A stretch of 64,000 bases of DNA, from NCBI GenBank assembly GCA_902567495.1, contig CACFMO010000001.1, forward strand, positions 147,220-211,219, given 5' to 3'. The notes below the pieces were generated by a model, which did no database searches, was not told the origin of the DNA, and saw only the letters and a program-made list of their open reading frames with translations. This stretch comes from an uncultured Pelagibacteraceae bacterium. Its GTDB lineage: Bacteria; Pseudomonadota; Alphaproteobacteria; Pelagibacterales; Pelagibacteraceae. Both the position numbers and the translations under genes were made by a program. Below, in pieces: positions 29,364 to 40,065 of the stretch. Within the stretch, counting starts at the first letter, position 1; the number at the start of each line of letters is the position of its first letter.

Positions 29364-30317
29364 TTATAAAAAGTTAATAACAAATTTTTTATCCTTACAA
29401 ATAGACTCTACAAGTGAATACATAATTGGAAAATCTTTTTTAGATAGGTCTTTTAAAATTTTTGGTCCTATTTCAAATGCTAATTCAGCACCTTCAACTG
29501 TATCATTTGGCATAAACTTTTTCTTTGCCTCAGAATATGAATGGCCTTCACCTAAGTGTTGTCCCATTTTACGGTTTCTTCCGCCCGCAATACTGACATA
29601 TAAGTCCCCTAAGCCGGCTAATCCATAAACCGTTTGTTCTGAACCACCAAATAGCTTAATAAATTTTCCCATCTCAATAACAGATTTTTGCATCAATATA
29701 GCTGCTGTGTTTAGATCTTTTGCAGAACCGATAACCATTGAATAAAAATTTTTTATTGCAGCACACATTTCAACTCCAACAATATCGTCAGAATAATCCA
29801 TAAAATAATAACTGGTTTTTACTAGCTTACCAATGGCCTCGGCTGAAGAAATATTTTTATTAGTGAAAACAACACCTGTTTTGTTTCTTTTAGATAAATC
29901 TTTAGCTAAACAAGGTCCTGCTACAGCTGAAACATTAGGATTTTTAAATAAATTTGATAATATTTCCAGCTTGTTGTTTTTAACTGATAAACCTTTAGTA
30001 AGTAAAAGTAACGGTGTTTTTGAATTTGAGGAATTAAGTTCACTTGAAATCCAATTTATCCCATTTGAATTTACACCTAAAACAACGACATCGTATTTTT
30101 TCTTAATTTCTTCACTAAGACTTTTAGAATTTAAAAATACAATTTTATCTGAAAGTTTACAATTAAGATTTTTGTGAAAACTGTCCTTATTTAAATTATC
30201 AATTTGATCGTTTTCTAATGGAGATCCTATAAGTGTGACGTCATGTTTATTATCAATACATGGAAAAGTAAAAGCTGATCCCATTGCCCCTGCTCCAATT
30301 ATTAATATTTTACTCAT
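29364..30317 (-). CDS. gpsA: NAD(P)-dependent glycerol-3-phosphate dehydrogenase-like protein
   Basis: GAGAMGSAFTFP Rossmann motif, GLGDLYVSIAGGRNRKMGQHLGEG. Confidence 0.82.
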   Translation of the reverse strand: MSKILIIGAGAMGSAFTFPCIDNKHDVTLIGSPLENDQIDNLNKDSFHKNLNCKLSDKIVFLNSKSLSEEIKKKYDVVVLGVNSNGINWISSELNSSNSKTPLLLLTKGLSVKNNKLEILSNLFKNPNVSAVAGPCLAKDLSKRNKTGVVFTNKNISSAEAIGKLVKTSYYFMDYSDDIVGVEMCAAIKNFYSMVIGSAKDLNTAAILMQKSVIEMGKFIKLFGGSEQTVYGLAGLGDLYVSIAGGRNRKMGQHLGEGHSYSEAKKKFMPNDTVEGAELAFEIGPKILKDLSKKDFPIMYSLVESICKDKKFVINFL

Positions 30318-30319
30318 AA

Positions 30320-31735
30320 TTAATTTTTAATAAAAACTTTTTGTATTAATATAAAAATAGAAATTACTTCTACCTTAGCAATCACCATGAACAAAATAAT
30401 TGATATTTTTGAAAATGATGACAAATTCACAAATTCGATCTTTTCCATACTATAAATATCTGACGAAACTGTGTTTGTTAAGGTTAAAATTGATAATTTG
30501 AAGGAATTTTCAAAATCTAAAAAGTCAACTAATAAAATACCGCTTAAAAGAAATATACTTATAAAAAATAAGATAAAGACTAGAAAGGATATTTTAATAA
30601 TTTCGTTCGTAATTTTCTTATCAGTAAACATTATTTTATTGTTTAATATTACATTAGGTTGAACAAGCCTGTATATTTCTATTAAAAATCCTTTCACCAA
30701 AATATAAATTCTTAAAAATTTAATTCCAGAGGTTGAAGATAAAACACAACCACCAATTATTGTTAAGGTTATGAAGTATAAACCATAGTTATTTGGTATT
30801 GATGTTATACTTATGCCAGAATTACCAATACTACTTAAAACGGTTAATAGCGATTGAAAAATATTAAAATCACTTAATAAATAAAAAATCATAGTGAATA
30901 CAAAAATACTAATTATTATATAGAAATCTTCTTTATGATCTTTTAAATTTTCTCTTTTTAAGAATAAATTATAAAGTAGATAAAAATTTAATATTGATAT
31001 TAAAAATCCTAAAGATAGAGAAAGTGACTGATAATTTGTTTTAATAATATTATCCAATGAGTCTGTTGGGAGAAAACCGCCAGATGATATAACGGTCATT
31101 GTTAAATTTAGGCCGTCAAACAATCTTATTCCTGATAGTAGAAAGATTACAAAAATTAAAAGCGTTAGTGTCAAATAAATAAAAAAAATTCTTGTTGAAA
31201 CTATTCGTAGATTTGGTGCAAAATTTATTTTATTTTCTTGGTTATAGGTTAAATCTAAAAGTTTAAAATTTAATTGTTTATTTGAAAAAATAAGAACTAA
31301 AAATATTAAAAAATAAAGCCCCCCTATCCATTGAGAAGAGGATCTCCACAACAATATAGGATCGTCCAAAAACCTTATATTTTCAAAAATAGTAAATCCA
31401 GTGCCTGTTAATCCAGAGATGCTTTCAAAATAAGATTCTAAAAAAGAAACTTTATATTCGCTAAAGTAAAAAGGTATTTGAATAAAAAAACTTATTAAAA
31501 AATAAATAAGTAAAATAGTAAATATTTGCTCAAAAATATTGATGTTCTCTTTTTCTTTTTTTCCAAAATTATATAGATTAAATCCTACAATTAACGATAA
31601 AAATAAAACAGCAATGTATGTTTGTACGTTTAGTAAGTAATCAAAATAAAAAGAATAAAAAATATTTAGTAAAGCCATTATTGAAATTGGAAAACAGCTT
31701 AGACCTAAATAGTATATACAGGGCTTTAGTTTCAT
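30320..31735 (-). CDS. trkH: Trk-type potassium uptake membrane protein
   Basis: SGLTGTGFT, WRSSSQWIGGLYFLIF, ISSGGFLPTDS, SSTSGIKFLRI pore motifs; adjacent to trkA. Confidence 0.87.
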   Translation of the reverse strand: MKLKPCIYYLGLSCFPISIMALLNIFYSFYFDYLLNVQTYIAVLFLSLIVGFNLYNFGKKEKENINIFEQIFTILLIYFLISFFIQIPFYFSEYKVSFLESYFESISGLTGTGFTIFENIRFLDDPILLWRSSSQWIGGLYFLIFLVLIFSNKQLNFKLLDLTYNQENKINFAPNLRIVSTRIFFIYLTLTLLIFVIFLLSGIRLFDGLNLTMTVISSGGFLPTDSLDNIIKTNYQSLSLSLGFLISILNFYLLYNLFLKRENLKDHKEDFYIIISIFVFTMIFYLLSDFNIFQSLLTVLSSIGNSGISITSIPNNYGLYFITLTIIGGCVLSSTSGIKFLRIYILVKGFLIEIYRLVQPNVILNNKIMFTDKKITNEIIKISFLVFILFFISIFLLSGILLVDFLDFENSFKLSILTLTNTVSSDIYSMEKIEFVNLSSFSKISIILFMVIAKVEVISIFILIQKVFIKN

Positions 31736-31739
31736 TATT

Positions 31740-33107
31740 TTAGGAAGTTATACTAAAAAGATTTTCAACTTCTTTTAATTGGTCTCTTTTAGATAAAAGT
31801 ACAACAATATCATTTTTTTCAAAAACTGATGTTGATTTTGGCATCATAACTTTACTTTTTCTAACTATTGCCCCAACTCTTACCTCTTCGGGTAAATTAG
31901 AATCTTTAATAGATTTACCAACTAGTTCTGAAGTTTCTAAAATTTTAGCTTCTAAAAATTCGTATTCTCCATCTAATAAAGAATAAACTGTATCTATAGT
32001 TCCTGTGTGAACATGTTTCATAATTGTTGATACAGTTGTCATTCGAGGATCAACTAAATCGTCTATTTTCAATGACTCTTGAAGTAAATTATAGTTGTGT
32101 TTATTTATTATAGCTATGGTTCTTTTAGAAGGAGTATATTTTTCTGCCAGTACGCATGCCATGATATTATCTTCATCATCATTAGTTAGTGCAAAAACTG
32201 TCTCGACTTCCTCAATATTAGCTTCTTTAAGAATCTTTTCATCTAAGGCATCACCACAGATTACAATTGAAGAAGAAAGTTCACTGGCTAAAAGCTCAGC
32301 TCTACTTTTATTTTTTTCAATTATTTTTGTTCTTAAACCATCTGCACCCTCTAAAAGTTTTGCTAAATGCAAACCAATATTTCCGCCACCTATTATAAGA
32401 ATTTTTTGTGCCGATTTTTCTTCGTGTCCAAAAACAGATAAAAGTTTATTAATTTGATCAGTGCTTACTACTAAATACACTTTGTCACCGACATTCATTA
32501 CATCATCTTTTTTTAAAAAAACAAAAGAGTCTTTTCTCTGGGCTCCAAAAATATGAGCTTTAAACTCAGGAAATTTTTTTGTTAAATCTTTTAAGGGTAG
32601 GTTGATAATTGGACATCCTTTATCGATAGATATCTCCAGTAACTTTACTTTGTCTTTTACAAAAGGAACATTGTCTAATGCTCCTGGTGCCTCAAGCTTT
32701 CTATATAATGATTTAGCAACTTCACGCTCGGGCGAAATAATCACATCAATTGGAATGTTTGATTTGCTGTATAACTTACTCCACTTTCCATCTAAAAATT
32801 CTTGCGATCTAATCCTTGCTATTTTTTTGGAAATATCAAATAATGAGCTAGCAATTTGGCATACGATCATATTGATTTCATCATTTCGAGTAACTGCAAT
32901 AATCATGTCTGCATCTTTTGCACCTGCATTTTCCAGAACAGATGGTAAAGTGGCCTTTCCCACAATACCTTTTACGTCCTGTGTATCATTAATTTTTTTT
33001 ATATCCTCTGAGGATTGGTCAATCACAGTTACGGAATGACCTTGTGAAGAAAGTTGTTTGCTTATTGAAAAGCCGACCATACCGGCACCACAGATAATTA
33101 TATTCAT
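31740..33107 (-). CDS. trkA: Trk potassium uptake regulatory protein, two TrkA-N/TrkA-C modules
   Basis: MNIIICGAGMVGFSISKQLSSQGHSVTVID and second Rossmann ILIIGGGNIGLHLAKLLE. Confidence 0.93.
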   Translation of the reverse strand: MNIIICGAGMVGFSISKQLSSQGHSVTVIDQSSEDIKKINDTQDVKGIVGKATLPSVLENAGAKDADMIIAVTRNDEINMIVCQIASSLFDISKKIARIRSQEFLDGKWSKLYSKSNIPIDVIISPEREVAKSLYRKLEAPGALDNVPFVKDKVKLLEISIDKGCPIINLPLKDLTKKFPEFKAHIFGAQRKDSFVFLKKDDVMNVGDKVYLVVSTDQINKLLSVFGHEEKSAQKILIIGGGNIGLHLAKLLEGADGLRTKIIEKNKSRAELLASELSSSIVICGDALDEKILKEANIEEVETVFALTNDDEDNIMACVLAEKYTPSKRTIAIINKHNYNLLQESLKIDDLVDPRMTTVSTIMKHVHTGTIDTVYSLLDGEYEFLEAKILETSELVGKSIKDSNLPEEVRVGAIVRKSKVMMPKSTSVFEKNDIVVLLSKRDQLKEVENLFSITS

Positions 33108-33109
33108 TA

Positions 33110-34471
33110 TTAATTTATACCTTTTATACCAAGAGATTTGAGTTTTCTATGAAGCGCTGATCTCTCCATGCCAATAAACTCTGCTGTTTTAGAAATGTTA
33201 CCTTTATTTTTTCTCAATTGATTTAAAAGATAGTTTTTTTCGAAATTTTCTCTTGCTTGTTTGAGTGGATACGACATTGATGTTGTGGTTTCACTTAAAT
33301 TCTGCGTCGAATTTTTATTTAATATCTCATTTAATAATCTTGTTATATTAGATTTATTTTCATTTTGAGATAATATAGATATTCTTTCAACTAAATTTCT
33401 TAATTCTCTGACATTTCCCGGCCAATCGTAACTATAAAGTAATTCTTCATCTACATTTAGATTTATCTCAGGAATTCCATTAATTTCAGATATTTTCTTT
33501 TGAAAATACTTTATTAAAATTGGTATATCATCTGGCCTTGAACTTAATTTTGGTATCTCAATTGGGACAACATTAATCCTGTGATACAAATCTTCTCTAA
33601 AATTTCCCATTGTAACTTCACTTTTAAGATCTTTTGAAGTTGAGGAAATAATACGAATATTAACATTTATATCTTTAGTTCCATTTATTCTTTTAAACTT
33701 TTGATCAATTAAAACTCTTAAAATTTTAGCTTGTGTATCAAGTGGTATTTCAGAAACCTCGTCGATCAATAAAGTTCCATTAGATGCTTTTTCAAGAAAA
33801 CCGTAAGATACACTTCCATCCTTATTTTCAGAACCAAATAACTCATTTTCATAATTATCAGATTGAAGTAAGGCCCCATTCATAACAATAAACGAGTTTT
33901 TTGAACGGTTGGAATTTTTATGAATTTTTCTTGCAACCAATTCTTTGCCAGAACCTGTAGGACCAGAAATTAAAACTCTACTATCTGTTGAGGATAATTT
34001 ACTTATAAGTTTTTTTATTTTTAAAATTTGATTGCTTTCACCAATTAAATCGAAAGAGTGAAACATTTTATTTTCTAATTTAAGGTTTTCCCTTTTAAGT
34101 TTAATATTTTCTAGAGCTCTATTTATAAAATTTAACAATTGCTCAGTAGCAAATGGTTTTGTAATAAATTCGTATGCCCCAAGTTTTAAAGACTCTACTG
34201 CCATCTCAACATTAGCATGACCTGAAATCATAATAACTGGTACTAAATCTGTAATTTTTTTTATTTTCTTTAGTAAATCAATACCGTCTTTGTCTCCTTT
34301 GTCCAATTTAACATCAATAACAGCTACATCGGGTAATTGTTTATCTATTTCGAAAGACGCTTGGTCAAAATTTGCTGCTTCTCTTACAATAAAGTTTTTG
34401 TCTTTAAGAATATTTGAAATCAGATTTCTGATATCAAAATTATCATCAACAACTAAAATTTCATTTTTCAT
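33110..34471 (-). CDS. ntrX: Nitrogen regulation response regulator (AAA+ sigma54-interaction type)
   Basis: Receiver domain, Walker A GPTGSGKE, C-terminal Fis HTH (GNISKTAEFIGMERSALHRKLKSLGI). Confidence 0.9.
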   Translation of the reverse strand: MKNEILVVDDNFDIRNLISNILKDKNFIVREAANFDQASFEIDKQLPDVAVIDVKLDKGDKDGIDLLKKIKKITDLVPVIMISGHANVEMAVESLKLGAYEFITKPFATEQLLNFINRALENIKLKRENLKLENKMFHSFDLIGESNQILKIKKLISKLSSTDSRVLISGPTGSGKELVARKIHKNSNRSKNSFIVMNGALLQSDNYENELFGSENKDGSVSYGFLEKASNGTLLIDEVSEIPLDTQAKILRVLIDQKFKRINGTKDINVNIRIISSTSKDLKSEVTMGNFREDLYHRINVVPIEIPKLSSRPDDIPILIKYFQKKISEINGIPEINLNVDEELLYSYDWPGNVRELRNLVERISILSQNENKSNITRLLNEILNKNSTQNLSETTTSMSYPLKQARENFEKNYLLNQLRKNKGNISKTAEFIGMERSALHRKLKSLGIKGIN

Positions 34472-36246
34472 TATATAGCAGGTAAATATATTTCGATTAC
34501 TGCCCCAGATGTTTTTTTAAGAAAGTTAACATCACCATTATGCTCATTTATAATTTTACTTACTATTGGCAAACCTAATCCTGTACCTTTTGTTTTAGTG
34601 GTGTAATAAGGTTTAGTTATATTATTTATATCGTTGAAACCAGGACCATTATCCAGCATTTTGATCACTATATATTCATTATTTCTGTCAATTTCTACAA
34701 CAATTTTACCTTGTAAATTCTTATCTTTTTGTTTTTTTTCCTCTATTGCTTCAATAGAATTTTTTATAAGATTTAAAAAAACTCTGTAGAGCTGGTCGCT
34801 GTCACCTTTAATATTAAAATTTTGTTTTTTATCGATGACTACTTTTAAGTTCAAATTTTTATCTGACATTTTGTAAAATTCTACTGCTCTTTCAACAACA
34901 TTTGAAATATTAATCTTTTTTAATATTGGAGATGGCATTCTTGCAAAATCTGAAAATTCATTAACCAATTTTTCGATATCTTTAATCTGTCTATTAATTG
35001 TGCTTAGATAGTTATCAAAGTTCTTACTTTTATCTTTTAGCTGATCTGAATATTTCTCTTTTAAACTATCTATTGATAACTGAATTGGTGTTAAGGGATT
35101 TTTAATTTCATGTGCAAGTTTTCGTGCAACACTCTCCCATGCAGAATACCTTTCTGCGACTAAAAGTTTGTCTTGTTGTTTTTTTAATCTCTCGATCATA
35201 TTATTAAAATTTTGATTAAGAGACTTAATTTCTTCATCTGCATCTATATCGGGTACTCTACTATCTAATTTCCCAGCACTTATATTTTTTGAGGCAGATA
35301 TTAAATTAATTATAGGCTTTGTTAATCTTTGTGCAAATGTTACAGCAAGAACAATAGTTAAAAATAACAATAATGAAACAATAATTATATAAATAATTGC
35401 AAAAGTTATTTTAATTCCGGTTCTATTATTTTCGACAGTATAATAAAAATTTACTGCCTGTTCTGTTTCATCTAAATATTGAAGTAATTGAGGTTGAATA
35501 TTTTTTGAAATATAAAGATATGTATCAATAAAATTACCAAGCTTTATAATAAATGCAGTTTTGTTTTCTTTAGAAAGATTTACTGAAACAGGGTTACCTT
35601 CTAAGGCTTTTTCAAAAATCTCTTCTGAGGGGATCGGGAATTCTTCCTCTGGATTACTGACATCTGCAAGTAGCACTGTACCAGAGCTATCAAAAATATA
35701 TAGATCATCGACTTTTCTCAAATTTTTTTGAGCCCTTACTATATTTGAAAATCTTTTGGGACTAGAAAAGAAAGTTTGTGAATATCTATTTAAATCTTGA
35801 CTAATTAAATAGATGTCTGTCTCAACTGTTTTTTGAGTCTCCTCTATATAATTTTTTGCAACTTGATAAGAATTATTAACTGCAGAAGTAATTCTTTTAT
35901 CAAAATATTTTTGCAAACCTACGTTAAATAAAACTAATGAAAATATAGCAATAACTAATGATGGTAAAAATGCAAATAATGAAAATTGCAAAACATAGTT
36001 AATGCTTGTTTTTGATCCAGAACGTTTTTTTGAATATTGTGTGTATAATTTTGAGGTTTCTTGTATTAAAAGTAGCAAAAAAATTAATAAAAGTGTTACG
36101 TCTAACATTAATAAATACTGAAGGTTATCCTCGTTTAAAAAAAGGAAACCTTGATTTATAAATGTTATAAATGTGAATACCCCAAGTATTACACATAAAA
36201 AGGAAACGCTAAAAAACCACTTAAAATTTTTTATGGTATTAATCAT
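34471..36246 (-). CDS. ntrY: Nitrogen regulation sensor histidine kinase
   Basis: TM segments, HAMP, HEIKNPLTPIQLSIDSLKEKY H-box, GTGLGLPIVSKIINEH G-box. Confidence 0.9.
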   Translation of the reverse strand: MINTIKNFKWFFSVSFLCVILGVFTFITFINQGFLFLNEDNLQYLLMLDVTLLLIFLLLLIQETSKLYTQYSKKRSGSKTSINYVLQFSLFAFLPSLVIAIFSLVLFNVGLQKYFDKRITSAVNNSYQVAKNYIEETQKTVETDIYLISQDLNRYSQTFFSSPKRFSNIVRAQKNLRKVDDLYIFDSSGTVLLADVSNPEEEFPIPSEEIFEKALEGNPVSVNLSKENKTAFIIKLGNFIDTYLYISKNIQPQLLQYLDETEQAVNFYYTVENNRTGIKITFAIIYIIIVSLLLFLTIVLAVTFAQRLTKPIINLISASKNISAGKLDSRVPDIDADEEIKSLNQNFNNMIERLKKQQDKLLVAERYSAWESVARKLAHEIKNPLTPIQLSIDSLKEKYSDQLKDKSKNFDNYLSTINRQIKDIEKLVNEFSDFARMPSPILKKINISNVVERAVEFYKMSDKNLNLKVVIDKKQNFNIKGDSDQLYRVFLNLIKNSIEAIEEKKQKDKNLQGKIVVEIDRNNEYIVIKMLDNGPGFNDINNITKPYYTTKTKGTGLGLPIVSKIINEHNGDVNFLKKTSGAVIEIYLPAI

Positions 36247-36291
36247 TTTAAATACTTAACATTTTACATAAATATGAGGTAAATTAATATA

Positions 36292-37428
36292 ATGAGTTTT
36301 TGCTTAATTTTATTAGCGGCTGGAGATAGTAAAAGATTTAATTCTAAAATCCCAAAACCATTCGTTAAAATCGCTGGAAAAACCCTTTTAGAGCATTCTT
36401 TAACAAAATTTAATAAAATAAAAGAGATTAAAGAAACTATTGTTGTTGTTAAAAAAAAACATTTGAGATTTTTAAAGAAAATAGGTCATAAGAATATTCA
36501 TAAAGTAATTGGGGGTAAAACGAGACAAATATCAACATTAAATGCTTTAAGATACATAAAAAAGAATAATTTCAAATGTAGCAATGTGCTAATCCATGAT
36601 TCTGCGAGACCTAATTTTTCAATAAAATTCATTAAAAAAATCATTAAAACTTCAAAGAAAAATATTGTAATACCTAAAATACCAATTCATGATGCACTTA
36701 AAGAAAAAATTGCTGACAGATTTGTACTAAATTTACCCAGAGAGAATTTTTTTTCAACACAAACGCCACAATCATTCAAATTTAAAGAAATATTTAATCT
36801 TCATATAAAAAATAAATCACTTTATAAAGATGACGATCTATCTTTAGTTCAGCCATTGAAAAATGTTCAGTTTATTGATGGAGAAAAAAATAATTTTAAA
36901 ATTACAAATATAAATGATCTGATGATGCTAAAAAATTATATTAATCTTAAAACAAGCATGGGAATTGGTTTTGATGTTCATAGACTTGTTCCAAAAAGAA
37001 AGCTTTATCTTGCTGGATTGAAAATTAAATCAAAACTAGGAACACTCGGCCATTCTGATGGTGATCCTGTTCTTCATGCTATTACTGATGCAATTTTAGG
37101 AGCTTGTAAAATGGGTGATATAGGTCAAATGTTTTCAGATAAAAATAAAAAATTTAAAAATATTAGCTCAACAATTCTATTGAAAAGAGTTTTAAAGAAA
37201 ATAAGCTCTTATGGATATATTATTAATAATGTCGATATTAATATCATCGCTCAAACACCAAAAATAAAGAAACATAAAAACAAAATGATTCATAATATTT
37301 CTAAAATTTGTGAAATTTCAAAAGACCAAATCAATATAAAAGGAAAGACAACTGAGAAATTGGGTGTTATTGGAAAAGAAAAAGCTATAGCTACCGAAGT
37401 GATTGTGTCCATTGTAAAATATGATTAA
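36292..37428 (+). CDS. ispDF: Bifunctional IspD/IspF (MEP isoprenoid pathway)
   Basis: N-terminal LILLAAGDSKRFNSKIPKPFVKIAGKTLLEHSL; C-terminal GIGFDVHRLV...LGHSDGDPVLHAITDAILGA. Confidence 0.95.
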   Translation: MSFCLILLAAGDSKRFNSKIPKPFVKIAGKTLLEHSLTKFNKIKEIKETIVVVKKKHLRFLKKIGHKNIHKVIGGKTRQISTLNALRYIKKNNFKCSNVLIHDSARPNFSIKFIKKIIKTSKKNIVIPKIPIHDALKEKIADRFVLNLPRENFFSTQTPQSFKFKEIFNLHIKNKSLYKDDDLSLVQPLKNVQFIDGEKNNFKITNINDLMMLKNYINLKTSMGIGFDVHRLVPKRKLYLAGLKIKSKLGTLGHSDGDPVLHAITDAILGACKMGDIGQMFSDKNKKFKNISSTILLKRVLKKISSYGYIINNVDINIIAQTPKIKKHKNKMIHNISKICEISKDQINIKGKTTEKLGVIGKEKAIATEVIVSIVKYD

Positions 37429-37933
37429 TAAATTTAATTACTATTTTGTAACCCTTTTAATTTTTGGAAACTCTGTTCAAAAATATAGAGGGACTTGGGC
37501 TTCGTTATTTACGGTATTATTTCTTTTTATAATTATTTATTTTTTAAAAATATCAGTTTTTGTAGTAACAATTTTATTACTAATTATTTTGGTTTATTCA
37601 TATTATGCAATAGCCTCTTCATTAAAAAATTTCAAAGAGTCGGATCCACAGGAAATTGTAATTGATGAGTTTGTTGGTCAATCTATACCAATAATACTTT
37701 TTGAAATCTTTCATGGTGATAGAAATTACACTGCTTATGAAGCCCTTCAGATATATTTTTGGTTTTTTTTATTATTTAGAGTATTTGATGGTTTAAAACC
37801 TTTTCCAATTGATTATGTAGATAGAAAATTCAAAAATACATTTGGAATTTTATTTGATGATATTTTAGCAGGTATTTATGTTGTTTTATGTTTAATATTA
37901 TTCATGGTTGGTAAAACTTACTTACTTCAATGA
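37421..37933 (+). CDS. pgpA: Phosphatidylglycerophosphatase A
   Basis: PQEIVIDEFVGQSIPI, RVFDGLKPFPIDYVDR. Confidence 0.9.
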   Translation: MINKFNYYFVTLLIFGNSVQKYRGTWASLFTVLFLFIIIYFLKISVFVVTILLLIILVYSYYAIASSLKNFKESDPQEIVIDEFVGQSIPIILFEIFHGDRNYTAYEALQIYFWFFLLFRVFDGLKPFPIDYVDRKFKNTFGILFDDILAGIYVVLCLILFMVGKTYLLQ

Positions 37934-38400
37934 AAAAAATTAGCGTAAATTTAGTAAAATCTTTAAAGAAAAAAAAATTAACTTTAGCTATTGCAGAATC
38001 TTGTACAGGAGGTTTGCTTTCTTCATCTATAACAGGAGTAAGTGGCTCCTCCAAAGTCTTTAAATTTGGTTTAGTTACATATTCAAACCAATCAAAAAAT
38101 AAAATTTTAAAGGTTCCCAATAATATTATAAAAAAGTATGGTGCCGTAAGTATTCAGTGCTGTTTATCTATGGTTAATAATCTTAGTAAAATTGCAAAAA
38201 GCAATATTTCAATATCGATTACAGGAATTGCTGGTCCTGGTGGTGGGAGTAAAAATAAGCCAGTTGGTTTAGTTTACATAGGCTTAAAGAAAGGTAAAAA
38301 AGTTAAAGCTCAAAAATATATTGTTAATAATAGAGGAAGAACTTATATTCAAAAAGCTATTGTAAGAAAGTCCCTAAAATTAATCAAAGACCTCATCTAG
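37930..38400 (+). CDS. cinA: CinA C-terminal domain protein (nicotinamide-nucleotide amidase-like)
   Basis: LTLAIAESCTGGLLSSSITGVSGSS, ITGIAGPGGGSKNKPVGLVYIG. Confidence 0.9.
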   Translation: MKKISVNLVKSLKKKKLTLAIAESCTGGLLSSSITGVSGSSKVFKFGLVTYSNQSKNKILKVPNNIIKKYGAVSIQCCLSMVNNLSKIAKSNISISITGIAGPGGGSKNKPVGLVYIGLKKGKKVKAQKYIVNNRGRTYIQKAIVRKSLKLIKDLI

Positions 38401-38696
38401 TTTGATATAAAAATCATCATTTTAGCAACTATAAGATTTGAAAGTAAAAATAATATAAGAGTATCAATATACAATAAAAAGATTAATTTATTTCTTATCC
38501 TTTTTCTTTGATTTAAAGATTGAATGTCCTTGTCCCAATATTTTTTAAAGTCTTTGTCGTCTTTGAAATCGTATGAAAACATCCAGTAGTTTTGATTATT
38601 TTCATTTGGATCGCCAGTTTTATAATAATTGATAAGGTCTCTAAGATAATACCAAATAATAACAAATAAGGTTGTAAATAATAATGTTGTAATCAT
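38397..38696 (-). CDS. Small membrane protein of unknown function (99 aa)
   Basis: N- and C-terminal hydrophobic segments flanking a charged middle; overlaps both neighbours by 4 bp. Confidence 0.6.
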   Translation of the reverse strand: MITTLLFTTLFVIIWYYLRDLINYYKTGDPNENNQNYWMFSYDFKDDKDFKKYWDKDIQSLNQRKRIRNKLIFLLYIDTLILFLLSNLIVAKMMIFISN

Positions 38697-39142
38697 TTTT
38701 TTGTATATAATTTAATTGCTCTTTCCTCAAAAGCATCAGCAATTTTTTTTAATCCAAGATCAAATGATTTTTGCATTATCATATTGTATACAATATTCTT
38801 AATTTCAAAATCAATTTCAAAGTGAACTTCGCTTTGATTGTTAATTTCTCTTATTTGCCATTTATTTTCTAGATGTTTCAGTGGTCCACCAATATTATTT
38901 ACTAAAATTTTTCCATTATCCTTATAATAGGTAACGTGGCTAGTATAGGTCTGATTTAAAAATTTTTTTCCAACAGTTAAATCTGCCTCCATTTCAATCA
39001 TATCTGGCTTGTCCTCTTTTCTATGAATTTTACCTGATAAACACCAAGGAACAAATTCAGGATATTTTTCAATATCTAGTATCATTGTTACTAAGTCGTT
39101 TTTATTACAAGGAATAATTTTCTTTATTGAAGCTGTTGGCAT
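38693..39142 (-). CDS. START/Coq10-family ubiquinone-binding protein (RatA-like)
   Basis: [35 protein letters not shown]. Confidence 0.88.
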   Translation of the reverse strand: MPTASIKKIIPCNKNDLVTMILDIEKYPEFVPWCLSGKIHRKEDKPDMIEMEADLTVGKKFLNQTYTSHVTYYKDNGKILVNNIGGPLKHLENKWQIREINNQSEVHFEIDFEIKNIVYNMIMQKSFDLGLKKIADAFEERAIKLYTKK

Positions 39143-40065
39143 TTAAGTTGCTCATCTCTTTTAATTTTTAGTTTTTTAAAATCTTCATCAGCATGATATG
39201 AAGATCTTGTTAAAGGTGATGAAGCAACTAATAAAAATCCTTTGGATAACGCAATTTCTTTTAATTCTTTAAATTCATCAGGATGATAATATCTTTGAAG
39301 TGGGTAGTGTTTAGGCGATGGTTGTAAATACTGACCAATTGTTAAAAAATCGACATTAGCAACTCTTAGATCATCCATAACCTGTAGGATTTCATTTTTA
39401 TTTTCTCCCAAACCAACCATTATTCCTGATTTTGTGAACATATTTGGTTTAATTTTTTTTACGGACTCCAATAATTTAATAGATCCAAAATATCTTGAAC
39501 CTGGTCTTACCTGTAAATATAAACTAGGAACAGTTTCTATATTATGATTAAACACATCGGGATTTGCCTCTAAAACTTTTTTAAATGAATCTCCTTTTCT
39601 TAAAAAATCTGGTGTCAAAACCTCTATAGTTGTATTAGGATTTTTTTTCTTAGTTTCTACAACCACATTTTTAAAGTGTTCAGCGCCTCCGTCTTCAAGA
39701 TCGTCTCTATCGACTGAAGTAATAACTACGTGATTTAAATTCAATTCCTTAACAGCTTTTGAAATTTTAAGATGCTCAAAAGAGTCGAGTGCCCCTGGTT
39801 TTCCAGTTTTCACATCACAAAATGCACATCCCCTTGTGCAAGTATCTCCCATAATCATGAATGTTGCGTGTTTTTTGCTCCAACACTCAGTAATATTTGG
39901 ACAATTAGCTTCCTGGCAGACAGTGTGAAGATTGTTTTTATTTACGATTGCTTTGGTATTAAAAAATGTCTGGGTATCAAGAACTTTAGATCTTATCCAA
40001 TTAGGTTTTTTTTTAATTGGGTTGTAAGGTTTATTTATTTTTTCGGGGTGACGTGGTTTAGTCAT
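39124..40065 (-). CDS. lipA: Lipoyl synthase
   Basis: [41 protein letters not shown] radical-SAM motifs. Confidence 0.96.
   Translation of the reverse strand: MTKPRHPEKINKPYNPIKKKPNWIRSKVLDTQTFFNTKAIVNKNNLHTVCQEANCPNITECWSKKHATFMIMGDTCTRGCAFCDVKTGKPGALDSFEHLKISKAVKELNLNHVVITSVDRDDLEDGGAEHFKNVVVETKKKNPNTTIEVLTPDFLRKGDSFKKVLEANPDVFNHNIETVPSLYLQVRPGSRYFGSIKLLESVKKIKPNMFTKSGIMVGLGENKNEILQVMDDLRVANVDFLTIGQYLQPSPKHYPLQRYYHPDEFKELKEIALSKGFLLVASSPLTRSSYHADEDFKKLKIKRDEQLKCQQLQ

Noticed and set aside
30471-30662. 63-aa + strand ORF within trkH
   Set aside because: Lysine-rich antisense reading of AT-rich membrane-protein sequence, no homology seen.
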